64,000 bases of DNA from Closterium sp. NIES-65 (Eukaryota; Streptophyta; Zygnematophyceae; Desmidiales; Closteriaceae). Below, in pieces: positions 8,552 through 20,899 of this stretch. The stretch is taken from positions 1,247,001-1,311,000 of the forward strand of contig CANXME010000309.1 in NCBI GenBank assembly GCA_948144175.1, written 5' to 3'. The position numbers and the translations under genes were made by a program. Below the pieces are notes generated by a model, which was not told the DNA's origin, did no database searches, and saw nothing but the letters and a program-made list of their open reading frames with translations. Every line of letters starts with the position of its first letter. Position 1 is the stretch's first letter.

Positions 8552-11500
8552 ATGTATGTTGTGGATTATAGTGAGGAGTATGAGGGTTACCGCTGTTTCC
8601 AGCCCGACCCGGGCATTGGTACTGCTGCGCTAGGTGCTTGTGAGGCTGCTGCTCTAGGTGCCAGTGCGTCTGCGCTCTCAGGTACTGGTGAGACTGCGCT
8701 CTCAGGTACTGAGTCGTCCTCGTCCTCCCTCACTTTCACACTTGACTCCGGAGCTTCTCGCTCCTTCTTTCGAGACCGCACTACCCTTACGCCGCTCGGC
8801 CGGCCGGTTGCAGTCTCTCTTGCTGACCCCTCTGGGGGTCCTGTCCTGTCTCACTTCTCCACTGTCCTCCCGTGTCCGGCTGCCCCTTCGGGCACCCTGT
8901 CGGGTCTGTACCTTCCCTCGTTCTCTACGAACTTGGTGAGTGGAGCGGACCTACAGGATGTGGGTGTTCACCAGTTCACTCCTGCGAGTCAGCGGGTGAC
9001 CCACTGCACGGAGGCATGCACAGGCCGACACCTGGCCACGTTCTCGCGTCGGGCGGGGTCGAGTCTCTACACCCTGACCGTTGAGTCTCCTCCTGTCCCT
9101 GCGTCTGGTCAGGTGGCTGCGTCGGGTCAGGTACTTGCTGCTGCGTCCCGGTCGGGTCCTGAGTCTGCCCCCTGTTCTTGTCGCCTCCTGTCTCACGAGA
9201 CTCTCCTGTGGCACCACCGTCTTGGTCACCCCTCCTTGCCCCGTCTTCGGAGCATGGCTTCCCGTGTCCTTGTCTCCGGTCTTCCCCAGTCTCTCCCTCC
9301 TCTCCCCTCCGGACCAGGACCTTCCTGTGTCCCCTGTGTCGAGGGTCGCCTCCGGGCTACTCCTCACTCCTCCCACTTCCCCCCGACAGAGGCTCCCCTG
9401 CAGACGCTTCACATGGATGTGTGGGGCCCTGCCCCCGTCCGTGGGCAGGGTTACGAGCGCTACTTCCTGTTGGTGGTTGACGACTACTCGCGTTACACCA
9501 CAGTCCTCCCCTTGCGCAGCAAGGGTGCGGTCACTGAGGTGCTGATCGACTGGATCCGCGCAGCTCGTCTCCAGCTCAGGCGGAGCTTCGGCTCGGACTT
9601 TCCTGTTCTGCGTCTGCACTCTGACAGAGGCGGAGAGTTCTCCTCTGGCCTTCTGCGAGACTACTGTCGTGCACGGGGGATCCGCCAGACCTTCACGCTT
9701 CCGGACTCCCCACAGCAAAATGGGATTGCTGAGCGCCGCATTGGCATGGTCATGGATGTCGCTCGTACGTCCATGATGCATGCGGGTGCCCCCCATTTTC
9801 TGTGGCCGTTTGCGGTGAGGTACGCGGCGCATCAGCTCAACCTTCACCCCCGGGTCTCTCGGCCTGCGATGTCCCCAGTCTTGCTGTGGACGGGGAAGGT
9901 TGGCGATGCGTCTGTGTTCCGTGTCTGGGGATCTCGGGCGTTTGTCCGCGACTTGTCTGCGGACAAGCTGTCCCCTCGTGCTGCTCCCTGTGTCTTCCTT
10001 GGCTTCCCCACTGACGCCCCAGGGTGGCAGTTTTACCACCCCTCCTCTCGTCGTGTTCTGTCCTCCCAGGACGTCACGTTCGACGAGTCAGTCCCCTTCT
10101 ACCGTCTCTTCCCCTACCGCACTCCTTCCCTCCCCCCTCCCCCGGACTTCCTTGTGCCGGTTCCCCCCCCAGTAGACCCCCTCCCCCCTCAGGTTCCTGC
10201 CCCCTCAGGTGTGTCCCAGGTAGACGCCGTTGACCAGGTCGAGGTTACTGGTGACTCTGGTGCTGCTGCGGGTGCTGAGCGTGGGGGTGCTGACTCTGGG
10301 GGTGCTGTGCGCGGGGGTGCTGAGCCTGGGGGTGCTACTGCTGGGGGTGCTGGGCCTGAGGGTGCTACTGCGGAGGGTGCGGAGCCTGGGGGTGCTGAGC
10401 CGGGGGGTGCTGTGCCTAGAGGTGCTGAGTCTGGGGGTGTTGGGTCGGGAGCTGCTGAGCCTGGGGGTGCTGAGCTGGGCGCTGCTGAGCCTAGGGGTGC
10501 TGCGTCTGGAGCTGCTGAGCCTGGGGTTTCTCCTGCTGCTGCGTCTCGCCGGGAGCCCCTCTCTCCACAGGAGCTGCGCGAGTGGTTCGCTCGCCGCAGG
10601 AGGCGTGCTGCTGAGTCTGGAGGAGCTGCTGGAGCTGGAGCTGGAGCTGGAGCTCCTTCGACCGTCGAGGGTGCGGGTGCTGCCGGTCCCGGAGCTGCTG
10701 GACCTGCGGGTCCTCCTGGAGCTAGAGCTGCTGAGGGCGTTCGTGCTGAGCCTGCTGCTGTTGGTCCTGCCGCTGGAGGTGTGGGTGGCGCTCGTGCTGT
10801 AGCTGAGGGTGCTGGTGCTGTCCCTGCTGAGTCAAGAGCTGCCGCGCGGCCTCGGCCGTACTTCGTTCCGCTCCTGCAGCAGGTTCTTGGTCTTTCTCCT
10901 CCAGTAGAGGGTCCACCACCTGTCCAGTCGCAGTCCCTGCTGGAGCCTTCCTCTCCACTGCCTGCTCCCTCTCCTTACACTGGTCCTACTGGAGGTCTTG
11001 CTGAGCGTCGTGAGCCTGCGTCTCGTCCCGCGTCGCCTGTTCGTGCTGCTCGCGCTAGTGGTCGCAGTTCGCGTCAGCGTCCTCCTCCTGTCCCTGGCAC
11101 GCACCGGATGTCTCTGCGTCCGTCCACTGCTCCTCTGCGTGCCCCTTTGCCTTCTCCTCCTGAGTCCTCTCTTTCTGCGCTTGCCGACCCTGAGTCGGAC
11201 TCTCTTCGCGCTGCGAGTCCTACTCTCACGCGTCTGCTTGCTACTGTCGTCACTGACCCCTCTTTTGAGTCCACTGCTGCGTCTGTTCTAGTCGCTGAGC
11301 TCGCTGACTTTGCTGCTCGCTGTCGTCTTGACTACGCTGCTAGTCTTGTTGCTGAGTCTGCGTCTGTCTGTCCTCCGTCCGTCGGGGGTGAGTGTGCTCT
11401 TGGCACGGACGTCCTAGAGGACAGGCAGGAGGAGTTACAGTGTCTAGCGGCTGCTTCACCTCATCTCGCGTCTGTACTGCTTGCCCCTGAGGGAGACCCG

Positions 11501-13093
11501 GATGCACTAGACATCCCGACTCCGCGTTCTTACGCGGAGGCCGTAGAGGGTCCCTACTCCTCTCAGTGGCAGGCAGCTATGGATGCAGAGATGGCTTCCT
11601 GGAAGTCCACAGGCACCTACGTTGACGCGGTTCCCCCTCCTGGGGCGAACATCGTCAGTGGCATGTGGATCTTCAGGGTGAAGCGGCCGCCGGGCTCTCC
11701 ACCTGTCTTCAAGGCACGGTACGTTGCTCGTGGCTTCAGTCAGCGGCAGGGAGTTGACTACTTTCAGACCTTCTCTCCCACCCCGAAGATGACTACTCTT
11801 CGGGTGCTGCTGCACATAGCCGCTCAGCGCGACTACGAGCTTCACTCTCTCGACTTCAGCACTCCGTTCTTGCAGGGTAGCCTGCACGAGGAGATCTGGC
11901 TTCGCCGTCCACCTGGCTTCACTGGGACTTTCTCTCCTGGCACCCAGTGGAGCCTCCGACGGCCAGTCAACGGTCTCCGCCAGGCACCGCGTGAGTGGCA
12001 CAACACACTGAGGACTACGCTTGCGGCTCTTGGGTTTGCTCCTTCTACTGCTGACCCGTCGCTGTTTCTTCCCACCGACACTTCCCTGCCGCCGTTCTAC
12101 ATCCTCGTGTACGTCGACGACTTGGTCTTTGCCACAGCGGACACTGCTGGACTCGCCTACGTGAAGTCCAAGCTGCTGAAGAGACACACGTGCACAGACC
12201 TGGGTGAACTGCGCAGCTACCTTGGCTTGCAGATCACTCGGGACAGAGCACGCCGCACCATTACCTTGACTCAGTCACACATGGTACAGCAGGTCCTTCA
12301 GCGCTTCGGCTTCACGTACTCCTCGCCTCAGGCCACTCCTCTGCCTACTCGCCACTCACTCTCAGCTCTGCCTTCGGATGAGTCCGTAGAGTCGAGTGGT
12401 CCGTATGCAGAGCTTGTTGGCTGCCTCATGTACCTGATGACCTGCACACGACCTGACCTTGCATACCCTCTGAGCATTCTTGCACGCTATGTTGCTCCTG
12501 GGAGACACAGACCGGAGCACATGGCTGCAGCGAAGAGGGTATTGCGCTACCTGTGCAGTACGTCAGGCATGGGGCTAGTGCTTGGAGGGCGGAGTCCAGT
12601 GGTCCTTACCGGCCACGCGGACGCTTCTTGGGCTGACGACCAGGCTACGCAGCGGTCGTCACAGGGTTACACCTTCAGCCTTGGTTCCGGCTCTGTCTCG
12701 TGGCGGTCTACTCGCTCGTCTTCGGTTCTCGGCTCCAGTTGTGAGGCTGAGATCTACGCCGGGGCCATGGCTGCACAGGAGCTTCGCTGGCTCACCTACC
12801 TGCTGACGGACCTTGGAGAGCCGCCTCGTTCTCCTCCAGTGCTGTACGTAGACAACAAGGCTATGCTGGCCTTGTGTCGAGAGCAGCGCTTGGAGCACAG
12901 AACGAAGCACATTGCTCTCCGCTACTTCCTTGCTCGTGAGCTGTAGCAGCGTGGTCATTTGCGACTTGCGTACGTGGCCTCTGAGGCCAACACTGCTGAT
13001 GTGTTCACCAAGGCACTCGCGCCTTGTGACCATCAGCGCTTTTGCACCCAGCTGGGTCTTGTGCCTGTCTTGCCTCACTTGCTCTCCTCTTGA
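8552..13093 (+). mobile_element. copia pol region of element 2
   Basis: Protease with the aspartate motif L-D-S-G-A-S near 8747; integrase zinc part H-H-R-L-G-H-P near 9212, the catalytic block H-M-D-V-W-G-P near 9411 and D-R-G-G-E-F near 9622, then P-Q-Q-N-G-I-A-E-R. Next is a variable linker (about 10240-10540) rich in E-P-G-G-A repeats. Reverse transcriptase follows with Y-V-D-D-L-V near 12111, then RNase H with D-A-S-W-A-D-D near 12625 and the closing A-D-V-F-T-K motif near 12990. This is the longest uninterrupted copia frame in the plus-strand set. Confidence 0.9.
10240..10545 (+). repeat. 15-bp tandem repeat coding for E-P-G-G-A linker
   Basis: About 20 imperfect copies of GAGCCTGGGGGTGCT sit between integrase and reverse transcriptase. 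They code for a glycine/alanine/proline spacer. Equivalent arrays lie at about 16430-16650 (B), 26950-27440 (A) and 45840-46110 (C), with different copy numbers. Confidence 0.8.
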
Positions 13094-13299
13094 CTTCACT
13101 TGTACTATGACATATATATATGCTTGCTCTTGTTTGCCTAGTTTTATATATATGTCTGTACTCCTGCATGTGAACTGGCCTCTGGCCCTACTCTTGTGCT
13201 CGGACTGTGTGGTGACTTTGTGATCCACCCTGAGCTTGCTTTGCTTTGCTTGACTGGTCTTGTGACCCCTTGTTCTCCCCCACTTTGCCTATGGGGGTG

Positions 13300-13428
13300 T
13301 GTCAGATTTATATGACATAGTTGCTGTAGGCTATTGTGGGGTAGCACATATGGGGTACAGGGTTTCTAGGGTTGAATTTGTACCCAATCTTTCCTTAGTC
13401 ATTTTCATTCCTGTTCTTCAATTTCACA
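13300..13428 (+). repeat. 3' LTR of copia element 2
   Basis: 129-bp partner of 6120-6248, preceded by the purine-rich CCTATGGGGGTG tract and followed by the GGTGG target duplication. Confidence 0.9.
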
Positions 13429-13585
13429 GGTGGATCTCAAGGAGACCACATTAATTCCGAGCACAAGCAAGTGGTCACAAGACCAGTTCATATGCAGGTT
13501 TATAATAGAACAAGAGGTACAATGATCACAACCTAGCAAGAGTAGACATGCAGGTATATATATAGAGATCACAGTACAAACAGAC

Positions 13586-16500
13586 TCAAGAAGTAAGCAA
13601 GTGAGGTACAGTAGGCACAAGGCCTAGAAGAGTGCAAAAGCGCCGATGGTCACAAGGCTGAAGCGCCTTGGTGAACACATCAGCAGTGTTGGCCTCAGAG
13701 GCCACGTAACGTAGGCGAAGCTGACAACGTTGCTGCAGCTCTCGAGCAAGGAAGTAGCGCAGAGCAATGTGCTTCGTTCTGTGCTCCTGACACAAGGCAA
13801 TGGCTGCCTTGTTGTCGACGTACAGCACTGGAGGAGAACGAGGCTGCTCTCCAAGGTCGGTCAGCAAGTAGGTGAGCCAGCGTAGCTCCTGAGCCGCCAT
13901 GGCTGTGGCGTAGATCTCAGCCTCACAACTGGAGCTGAGAACAGAAGAAGAGCGAGTAGAACGCCAAGAAACTGAACCAAAGCCAAGACTGAAGGAGTAA
14001 CCCTGAGACGACCGCTGAGTAGCCTGGTCGTCTGCCCAAGAAGCGTCTGACTGTCCAGTGAGAACATCTGGGACTCGCCCTCCAAGCACTAGCCCCATGC
14101 CTGACGTACTGCACAAGTAGCGCAACACCCTCTTAGCTGCATCTATGTGCTCCTTTCGGTGACGGCCGGGAGCGACATAGCGTGCAAGAATGCTAAGAGG
14201 GTATGCAAGGTCAGGTCGAGTGCAGGTCATCAGGTACATGAGGCAACCCACAAGCTCTGGATACGGGCCACTCGGCTCTACGGACTCATCCGAAGGCAGA
14301 GCTGAGAGCGAGTGACCGGTAGGCAGAGGAGTGGGCTGAGGCGAGGAGTACGTGAAGCCGAAGCGCTGAAGGACCTACTGCACCATGTGTGACTGAGTCA
14401 AGGCGATGGTGTGGCGTGCTCTGTCCCGGGTGATCTGCAAGCCAAGATAGCTTGTCAGTTCACCCAGGTCTGTGCACATGCGTCTTTTCTGCAGCTCCGA
14501 CTTCACGTGGGCGAGTGCTGCAGTGTCAGCAGTGGCAAAGACCAAGTCGTCGACGTACACGAGGATGTAGAACGGCGGCAGTGAGGTGTCGATGCGTAGA
14601 AACAGCGACGGGTCAGCAGTAGAAGGCGCGAACCCAAGAGCCGCAAGTGTAGTCCTCAGTGTGTCGTGCCACTCATGTGGCGCCTGGCGGAGACCGTAGA
14701 CTGGCCGTCGGAGGCTCCACTGGGTACCAGGAGGGAACGACCCAGTGAAGCCAGGTGGACGGCGCAGCCAGATCTCCTCGTGCAGGCTGCCCTGTAGGAA
14801 AGCAGTGCTGAAGTCAAGAGAGTGGAGCTCGTAGTCACGCTGAGCGGCGACGTGCAGCAGAACCCGAAGAGTGGTCATCTTCGGGGTCGGGGAGAAGGTC
14901 TGGAAGAAGTCAACTCCCTCTCGCTGACTGAAGCCTTGTGCAACGTAACGCGCCTTGAAGACAGGCGGAGAGCCCGGCGGCCGCTTCACCCTGAAAATCC
15001 ACATGCCACTGACGATGTTCGCCCCAGGCGGGGGAACCTCGTCGACGTAGGTGCCTGTGGACTTCCAGGAAGCCATCTCTGTGTCCATGGCCGACTGCCA
15101 CTGAGAGGAGTAGGGACCGGCCATCGCCTCTGCGTAAGAGCGTGGGGTCGGGATGTCTGGTGCATCCGGGTCTCCCTCAGGGGCAATAAGCATGGACACG
15201 AGATGGGGCAAAGCGGCAGCAAAGTACTCAAACTCCTCCTGCCTATCCTCAAGGACGTCAGTGCCAAGAGCACACTCACCCCCGATGGACGGAGGACAGA
15301 CAGACTCAGACTCAGCAACCAGGCTAGCAGCGTAGTCTAGACGACAGGTGGCAGCAAAGTCGACAAGCTCAGCAACTAAGGCAGACGCAGCAGCGGACTC
15401 AAAGGAAGGGTCAGTGACAGCAGTAGCCAGGAGACGCGTGACAGTAGGACTGGCAGCACGAAGGGAGTCTGACCCAGGGTCAGCAAGAGCAAGAAGAGAG
15501 GAAGCAGGAGGAGACGGTAGTGGGACACGCTGTGGAGCAGTGGTTGGACGAAGCGCCATCTGGTGAGTGCCTGGGACAGCAGGAAGACGCTGACGCTGGA
15601 CACGACTACCAGTGAGAGCAGCACGGACAGGCGACGCAGGACGAGACTCAGGCTCACAACGCTCAGTAAGACCTCTAGTCGGACCAGTGTAAGGTGCAGG
15701 ACCAGGGAGAGAGGAGGCAGACGGTAGCTGCGACGGCAGCTGGGACGACGGAGGACACCCTAAGGAGGGAGGAGGACACGGAGGAGGGAGCGAACCAAGA
15801 ACTTGCTGAAGGAGCGGAACGAAGTACGGCCGCGGCCGTGAAGTGACACCAGAACCAGCAGAGACACACGCACCAGGGTCCTCAGCACCAGCAGCAGCTC
15901 CAACGTCCGAGTCCCCAGCACCAGCAGCAGCTCCAACGCCCGGGTCCGCAGCACCACCATCAGTTCTAACACCCGGGTCCTCAGCACCAGCAGCAGCTCC
16001 AACGCCCGGGTCCGCAGCACCACCAGCAGCTCCACCACCCGGGTCCTCAACATCAGCAGCAGCTCCAACGCCCAGGTCCGCAGCACTAGCAGCAGCTCCA
16101 CCACCTGGGTCCTCAGCACCAGCAGCAGCTCCAACATCTGGGTCCGCAGCACCAGCAGTAGCACCAACAGCAGCGGGGTCCACGACACGAGGCGCGCCAC
16201 TCCGAAGAGTGCAGCGCCGCTCGTAACACTCACGGATCCGCTCATGGGAGGGGAGCTCCCGACTAGGAGTAGAAGTACTAGCACCAGTCCCAGTAGCACG
16301 CCCGGCTCCAGAGGTGCCTCTCCTGAGGCTGCAGTACTGTAAGTACCACTCACGCAGCTGCTCCAAGGAGAGGGCTCCCCCAGGTGTAGGACTCCCAGGC
16401 TCAGTACCTCCAGACTCATAACCCCTAGACGCCGGACTCTGCTGCTCAACACCCCGAAGCTCAGCACCCCCAGGCTCAACACCCCCAGGCTCCGCACCCC

Positions 16501-19500
16501 CAGGCTCCGCACCCCCAGGCTCCGCACCCCCAGGCTCTGCACCCCCAGGCTCACCACCCCCAGGCTCCGCACCCCCAGGCTCAGCACCCCCAGTCCCGGC
16601 ACCCCCAGGCTCAGCACCCCTAGGCTCAGCACCCCCAGGCTCAGCACCACCAGCAGGAAGAGAGTCGACACCTACCTCAACAGGCTCAACCGTGTCTACG
16701 TGAGACACACCTGAGGGAGCGGCACCTTGAGGGGGGAGGGGGTCTACAACAGCAGCACCTGGCGCGAGGAAGTGAGGCAGGGGGGGGAGCGGGGCAGTCC
16801 GGTAGGGGAAGAGGCGGTAGTAGGGGACGGACTCGTCAAAAGTGACGTCCTGAGAGGGCAAGACTCGGCGCGAGGTGGCGTGGTAAAACTTCCAACCAGA
16901 CGCGTCCGGGACAAAGCTGAGGAAGACGCAGGGAACAGCACGAGAGGAGAGCTTGTCCGCAGACGTATCGCGGACAAAAGCTCGAGATCCCCAGACCCGG
17001 AAACGCGACGCATCACCAACCTCCCCCGTCCACAGCAGCGTGGGCGAGGTCTCCGGCAAGGAGACACGGGGCCAGAGGTTGAGCTGATGCGCAGCGTACC
17101 GGACCGCAAACGGCCACAGAAAGTGGAGGGCAGCCGCATGGATCAAGGAGGTACGGGCGACCTCCATGACCAGGCCAATGCGGCGCTCCGCAACCCCATT
17201 CTGTTGTGGAGAGGCCGGAAGCGTGAACGACTGCTCAATGCCGTGCTCAGCACAGTAGGCCGCCAAGAGGTCGGAGGAGAACTCACCACCTCTGCCAGAC
17301 TGCAAGCGCAGGACAGGAAAGTCCGAGTGAAAACGCTCGCTTAGCTGGAGACGGGCTCTGCGGATCCAAGGGATCAAGACATCAGGGACCTCACCCTTGG
17401 TGCGCAAGGGGAAGACCGAGGTGTAGCGCGAGTAGTCGTCAACAACTATCAGGAAGTACCTCTCCTGACCCTGACCACGGACGCGGGCTGGGCCCCACAC
17501 GTCCATGTGGAGCGTCGTCGGGGGAAACGAGGAGGGGTGAGGAGCGGCGCGCTGCCGTCCCTCAACACAGGGGAGACAGGTAGGAGCAGGTGAGGGTGGG
17601 AGGGGAGGAAGGACCCTGGGCAGGCCAGAGACAAGGTACCGGGAGTGCATGGCACGAAGCCGGTGCACAGACGGGTGGCCAAGGCGGTGGTGCCAGAGGA
17701 CAATCTCGTGTGCCAGAGAGCGACACGAGCAGGGGGGCGACAGCTGACCTGACGCGGACGCAGACGCAGACGCAGCAACCTGAGGGGACTCAGTAGTCAG
17801 TGTGTACAGGTCCGACTCCGGCTGCCGAGTGAAGGTAGCCAAGTGACGGCCCGTACGAGCACACGTGCAGTGTGTCATGCGCTCGTAGGCAGGGGTGAAC
17901 TGGTGAACACCCCCGTCCTGGAGCGCACATCCTGCCACCAAGTTCGTAGAGAACGAGGGGAGGTGGAGACCTGACAGTGTGCCCGACGGGACCACAGTAC
18001 AGAGAAGGACAGTGGAAGAGGTCGCAATGACCAGACCCCTAGAGGGGTCAGCAAGGGAGACAGCAACTGGCCGAGCAAGCGGCTCAAGGGCAGTGCGGTC
18101 ACGAAAGAAGCAGCGAGAAGCACCTGAGTCCAGTGTGAAGGTGTGCAGTGCTGCAGTCGACTCAGTACCAAGGGGGGCAGACGCACAAGCACCTAGAGCA
18201 GCTGCCTCACCAGCACCTGGGGTGGCCGACACGCGAGTACCTGGAGCGGCAGACGCACTAGTCCTAATGCCCGGATTAGGCGGCACATACAGGTACTCAG
18301 CTCCCTCTCCACTAGTAGACATCACATACATAGCAGATAGAATAGCATCAAAGTCTAGAGCATAGATATCAATCCCCTTCTTCAAGAGATCAATCCAGTG
18401 GGGCAGCTCAGTGGCCTGAGGGAACTGACCACGCCAAGCGTCGTCGAGACGAGCGAAGCAGCGCTGTGTGGCGTGCGGTCGTCCACACTGCGCCACCCCC
18501 CCCCCCCCCCCCCCCCCGTGCTGTGAGTACCACTCACGGACCTCCTGGGGCGACGGAGTGTGCTGCTGGCCCTGGCCAACGCCAGCGCCTCCACGACCAC
18601 CACCGCCACCGCCACCTCCTCGACCACCCCAACCCCTGCCGCCGCCTCGTCCACCGCCACCCCAACCACCGCCTCCGCCCTTGCCACCTCCCCCGCCGCT
18701 GCCGCCACCACCCCCACCGCTGCCACTAGCCCCTCCTGTCGCGCCACCACCCCCACCGCCTCCACCGCCCCCACCACCACCTCCCCCGCCGTCACCGCCA
18801 CCACCCTTGCCCCCTTTGCCCTTGCCGCTGCGGCGCCCGCTCAAAGCAGACGCAGTACCGACCTTCTCAGCACCAAGGAGGTCGAGAGTAGCAGCAGAGG
18901 CGACAGAGAGAAGAAAGGGGGAAGGAGAACACCCCTCAAAGAACGGGGTACGGGGGTCGCCACGAGAGGCACCTACAGCGACTATGCTAGTCTCAGCTGC
19001 AAGTAGTTCCTTCTCGAGGAGGGCAATGGTGAGCTCAGTGGGGCAGCGAGCTAGGAAGTGGTCCCTGACAGCACGCAGTGTGTTAGGGAGGTGGGTGACT
19101 AGGTGGTAGAGAGTGAGCCAGAGTGGGGGGGGGGTGCGTGGCAAGGAACTTAGCGGGCATGGTGGCACGGAAGCGGGCCTCACTAGTACGGAGGTGTGTG
19201 ATGAGGTCAGCGACTGTGTGGAACGAGGCCAGGTCGGGAAACAGGTAGGGGAGGGAGAGACGGCCTAGCGCGGCAGAGGCAGGTGAGGAGTAGCGAGCAA
19301 CGACAGCTGTGTACAGTGCCTGTGCAGTCTTGTGCTGGCCAAAGTGCTCGCGTTCGTCTATCGGTAGGGAGTTACAAATAGCGAAGCGAGCGTGGGCATC
19401 ACGAGTCTGCCACTGTGAGCGAGTAGTGCTGTCAGCAGTAGCAGCAGGGGCAGGGGTATGGCCTAGGGCGTGATTGTACAGTGAGATGTCCTCCTTGGCA

Positions 19501-19595
19501 GTAAGCTGTAGGAAGAGGCGCAGGTCATCTAGCCAGGTGTCGAGCTTCACTGGGCGGCCCTCAACATCGAAAACTAGCACCGAAGGACTAGCCAT
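13586..19595 (-). mobile_element. copia gag and pol region of element B
   Basis: Minus-strand coding block. The gag opening M-A-S-P-S-V-L-V-F-D is at 19595. A glycine-rich gag tail follows around 18480-18830 and the knuckle end with C-G-x2-H-x4-C near 18470. The protease L-D-S-G-A-S block lies near 18140, the integrase H-H-R-L-G-H-P near 17690 and P-Q-Q-N-G-V-A-E-R near 17200. A repeat-rich linker occupies 15840-16650. RT Y-V-D-D-L-V lies near 14560 and RNase H between 13650 and 14250. A few breaks are present. A run of about 20 cytosines (plus strand, about 18496-18516) marks a slippage-prone glycine tract. Confidence 0.88.
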
Positions 19596-19649
19596 AGGAG
19601 CAGCAGTAGGAGTAGGCAGGCAGGTAGGACGGTCGGTTTGGTTCAGCCG

Positions 19650-20640
19650 TGACATGATGTTATAGCCCCTACACGATGGTTCAGCCGAGACACGATGTTA
19701 CAGTCCAGACACGATGGTACAGCCGAGACACGATGTTACAGCCCAGACACGATGTTTTAACCCTTCACGATGGTACAGCCCAGACACGATGTTTGAGCCC
19801 TTAACGATGGTACAGCCCCGACACGATGTTTGAGCCCGGAACGATGGTACAGCCCAGACACGATGTTTGAGCCCTTAACGATGGTACAACCCCGACACGA
19901 TGTTTGAGCCCTTAACGATGGTACAGCCCTGACACGATGTTTGAGCCCTTAACGATGGTACAGCCCAGACACGATGATAAGCCCAGACTCGATGGTACTC
20001 GCCGTGAAGGGCGAGCGTGGGGCCGTGAGGGGCCGTGAAGGGCGAGTGCGGGGCGGTAAGGGGCCGTTAGGGGCGAGCGCGGGGCCGTAAGGGGACGTGA
20101 AGGGCAAGTGCAAGGCCGTTCGGGGTTCTTAGGGGCGAGCGCAGAGCCGTTCGGGGCCTCTAGGGGCGAGCGTGGGGCCGATCGGGGGCGTTAAGGGAGA
20201 GCATGGGGCCGGTCGGGGCCATTAAGGGCGAATGCGGGGCCTTTCGGGGCCTCTAGGGGCGAGCGCGGGGCCGTAGAGGGCCTCTAGGGAGGCAAGAGCG
20301 GGGCCGACGGGGCCTCTAGGGGCGAGGTCGGGGCCGTAAAGGGCCGTTAGGGAGGTAAGCGCGGGGCCGACGGGGCCTCTAGGGGCGATCGCGGGGCCGT
20401 AAGGAGGGCCTCTAGGGAGGCAGGCGCGGGGCCGACGGGGCCTCTAGGGGCGATCGCGGGGCCGTACGGGGCCTCTAGGGAGGTAATCGTGGGGCCGACG
20501 GGGCCTCTAGAGGCGATCGCGGGGCCGTACGGGGCCTCTAGGGAGGTAAGCGTGGGGCCAACGAGGCCTCTAGGGGCGATCGCGGGGCCGTAAGGAGGGC
20601 CTCTAGGGGCGGCTAGCATGGGGCCAACGGGGCCGTTAAA
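19650..20640 (-). repeat. minisatellite leader of element B
   Basis: Two arrays stand between the gag start and the 5' LTR. At 19670-20000 a unit of about 37-38 bp alternates ACACGATGTTTGAGCCC and AACGATGGTACAGCCC. At 20010-20640 a unit of about 30-62 bp has GGGGCCGTNNGGGGCCTCTAGGGGCGA blocks, the reverse of the array at window positions 1-250. No credible gene lies here. Confidence 0.8.
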
Positions 20641-20741
20641 AACCGAGGCGCCCTAGGGCACAGGTAGGTAGGTAGGTAGGTAGGTAGTGGTGGGCCCTTA
20701 AAAAAAAAATTCGGTCCTAGGAAGGACCTGCTCTGATACCA

Positions 20742-20876
20742 TGTTGGAATAACGGAACAGGGATGAATGGACTAGCAGTGAAAACAGTACAAGTACCTAA
20801 CCCTAGAATTGTGTACCCCCTATAGGCTAACCCATTGTAGCCTAAACAAACACAACAACATATATAATGTTTGACA
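20742..20876 (-). repeat. 5' LTR of copia element B
   Basis: 135 bp, plus-strand TGTTGGAATAACGG...ATGTTTGACA. On the minus strand it is followed by TGGTATCAGAGCAGG, complementary to the 3' end of initiator tRNA-Met. Confidence 0.88.
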
Positions 20877-20899
20877 ACTATATAATATTCTACTCGCAG

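Larger units (their letters stand above)
6120..13428 (+). mobile_element. Ty1/copia element 2, nested in element B
   Basis: Plus-strand element with 129-bp LTRs at 6120-6248 and 13300-13428 and a perfect target duplication GGTGG (6115-6119 and 13429-13433). A primer site TGGTATAGAGC follows the first LTR. Then come a long repetitive leader, gag, and a pol region of about 4.5 kb in the order protease, integrase, reverse transcriptase, RNase H. The LTRs differ at about four positions. It looks nearly whole, with only a few breaks. It lies inside the 3' untranslated region of element B in opposite orientation. Confidence 0.92.
5905..20876 (-). mobile_element. Ty1/copia element B, interrupted by element 2
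   Basis: Minus-strand element with 135-bp LTRs at 5905-6039 (3') and 20742-20876 (5'). Its body is split by element 2 at 6120-13428. Rejoining the flanks gives a continuous 3' untranslated region, so element 2 arrived later. A primer site complementary to initiator tRNA-Met (TGGTATCAGAGC on the minus strand) abuts the 5' LTR. The LTRs differ at about four or five positions that I can see, so it is moderately young. The coding region is mostly open, with a few breaks. No matching target duplication is visible: CGTGC lies left and ACTAT right, which suggests rearrangement at one end. Confidence 0.85.

Noticed and set aside
7268-10039. Long open frames on the minus strand opposite element 2 gag and pol (over 350 codons each)
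   Set aside because: They mirror the codon bias of the plus-strand copia frame. The translations are low-complexity or antisense-like and have no family motif. The plus frame shows all copia domains.
15760-16671. Frames reading as repeated L-G-V-L-S (for example 15760-16671, 26686-27459, 45423-46121)
   Set aside because: Alternate-frame reading of the GAGCCTGGGGGTGCT linker repeat. Not separate genes or membrane proteins.
19670-20000. CRISPR-like array of regular repeats
   Set aside because: The units are contiguous tandem repeats without unique spacers, and they lie in a retrotransposon leader of a eukaryote.
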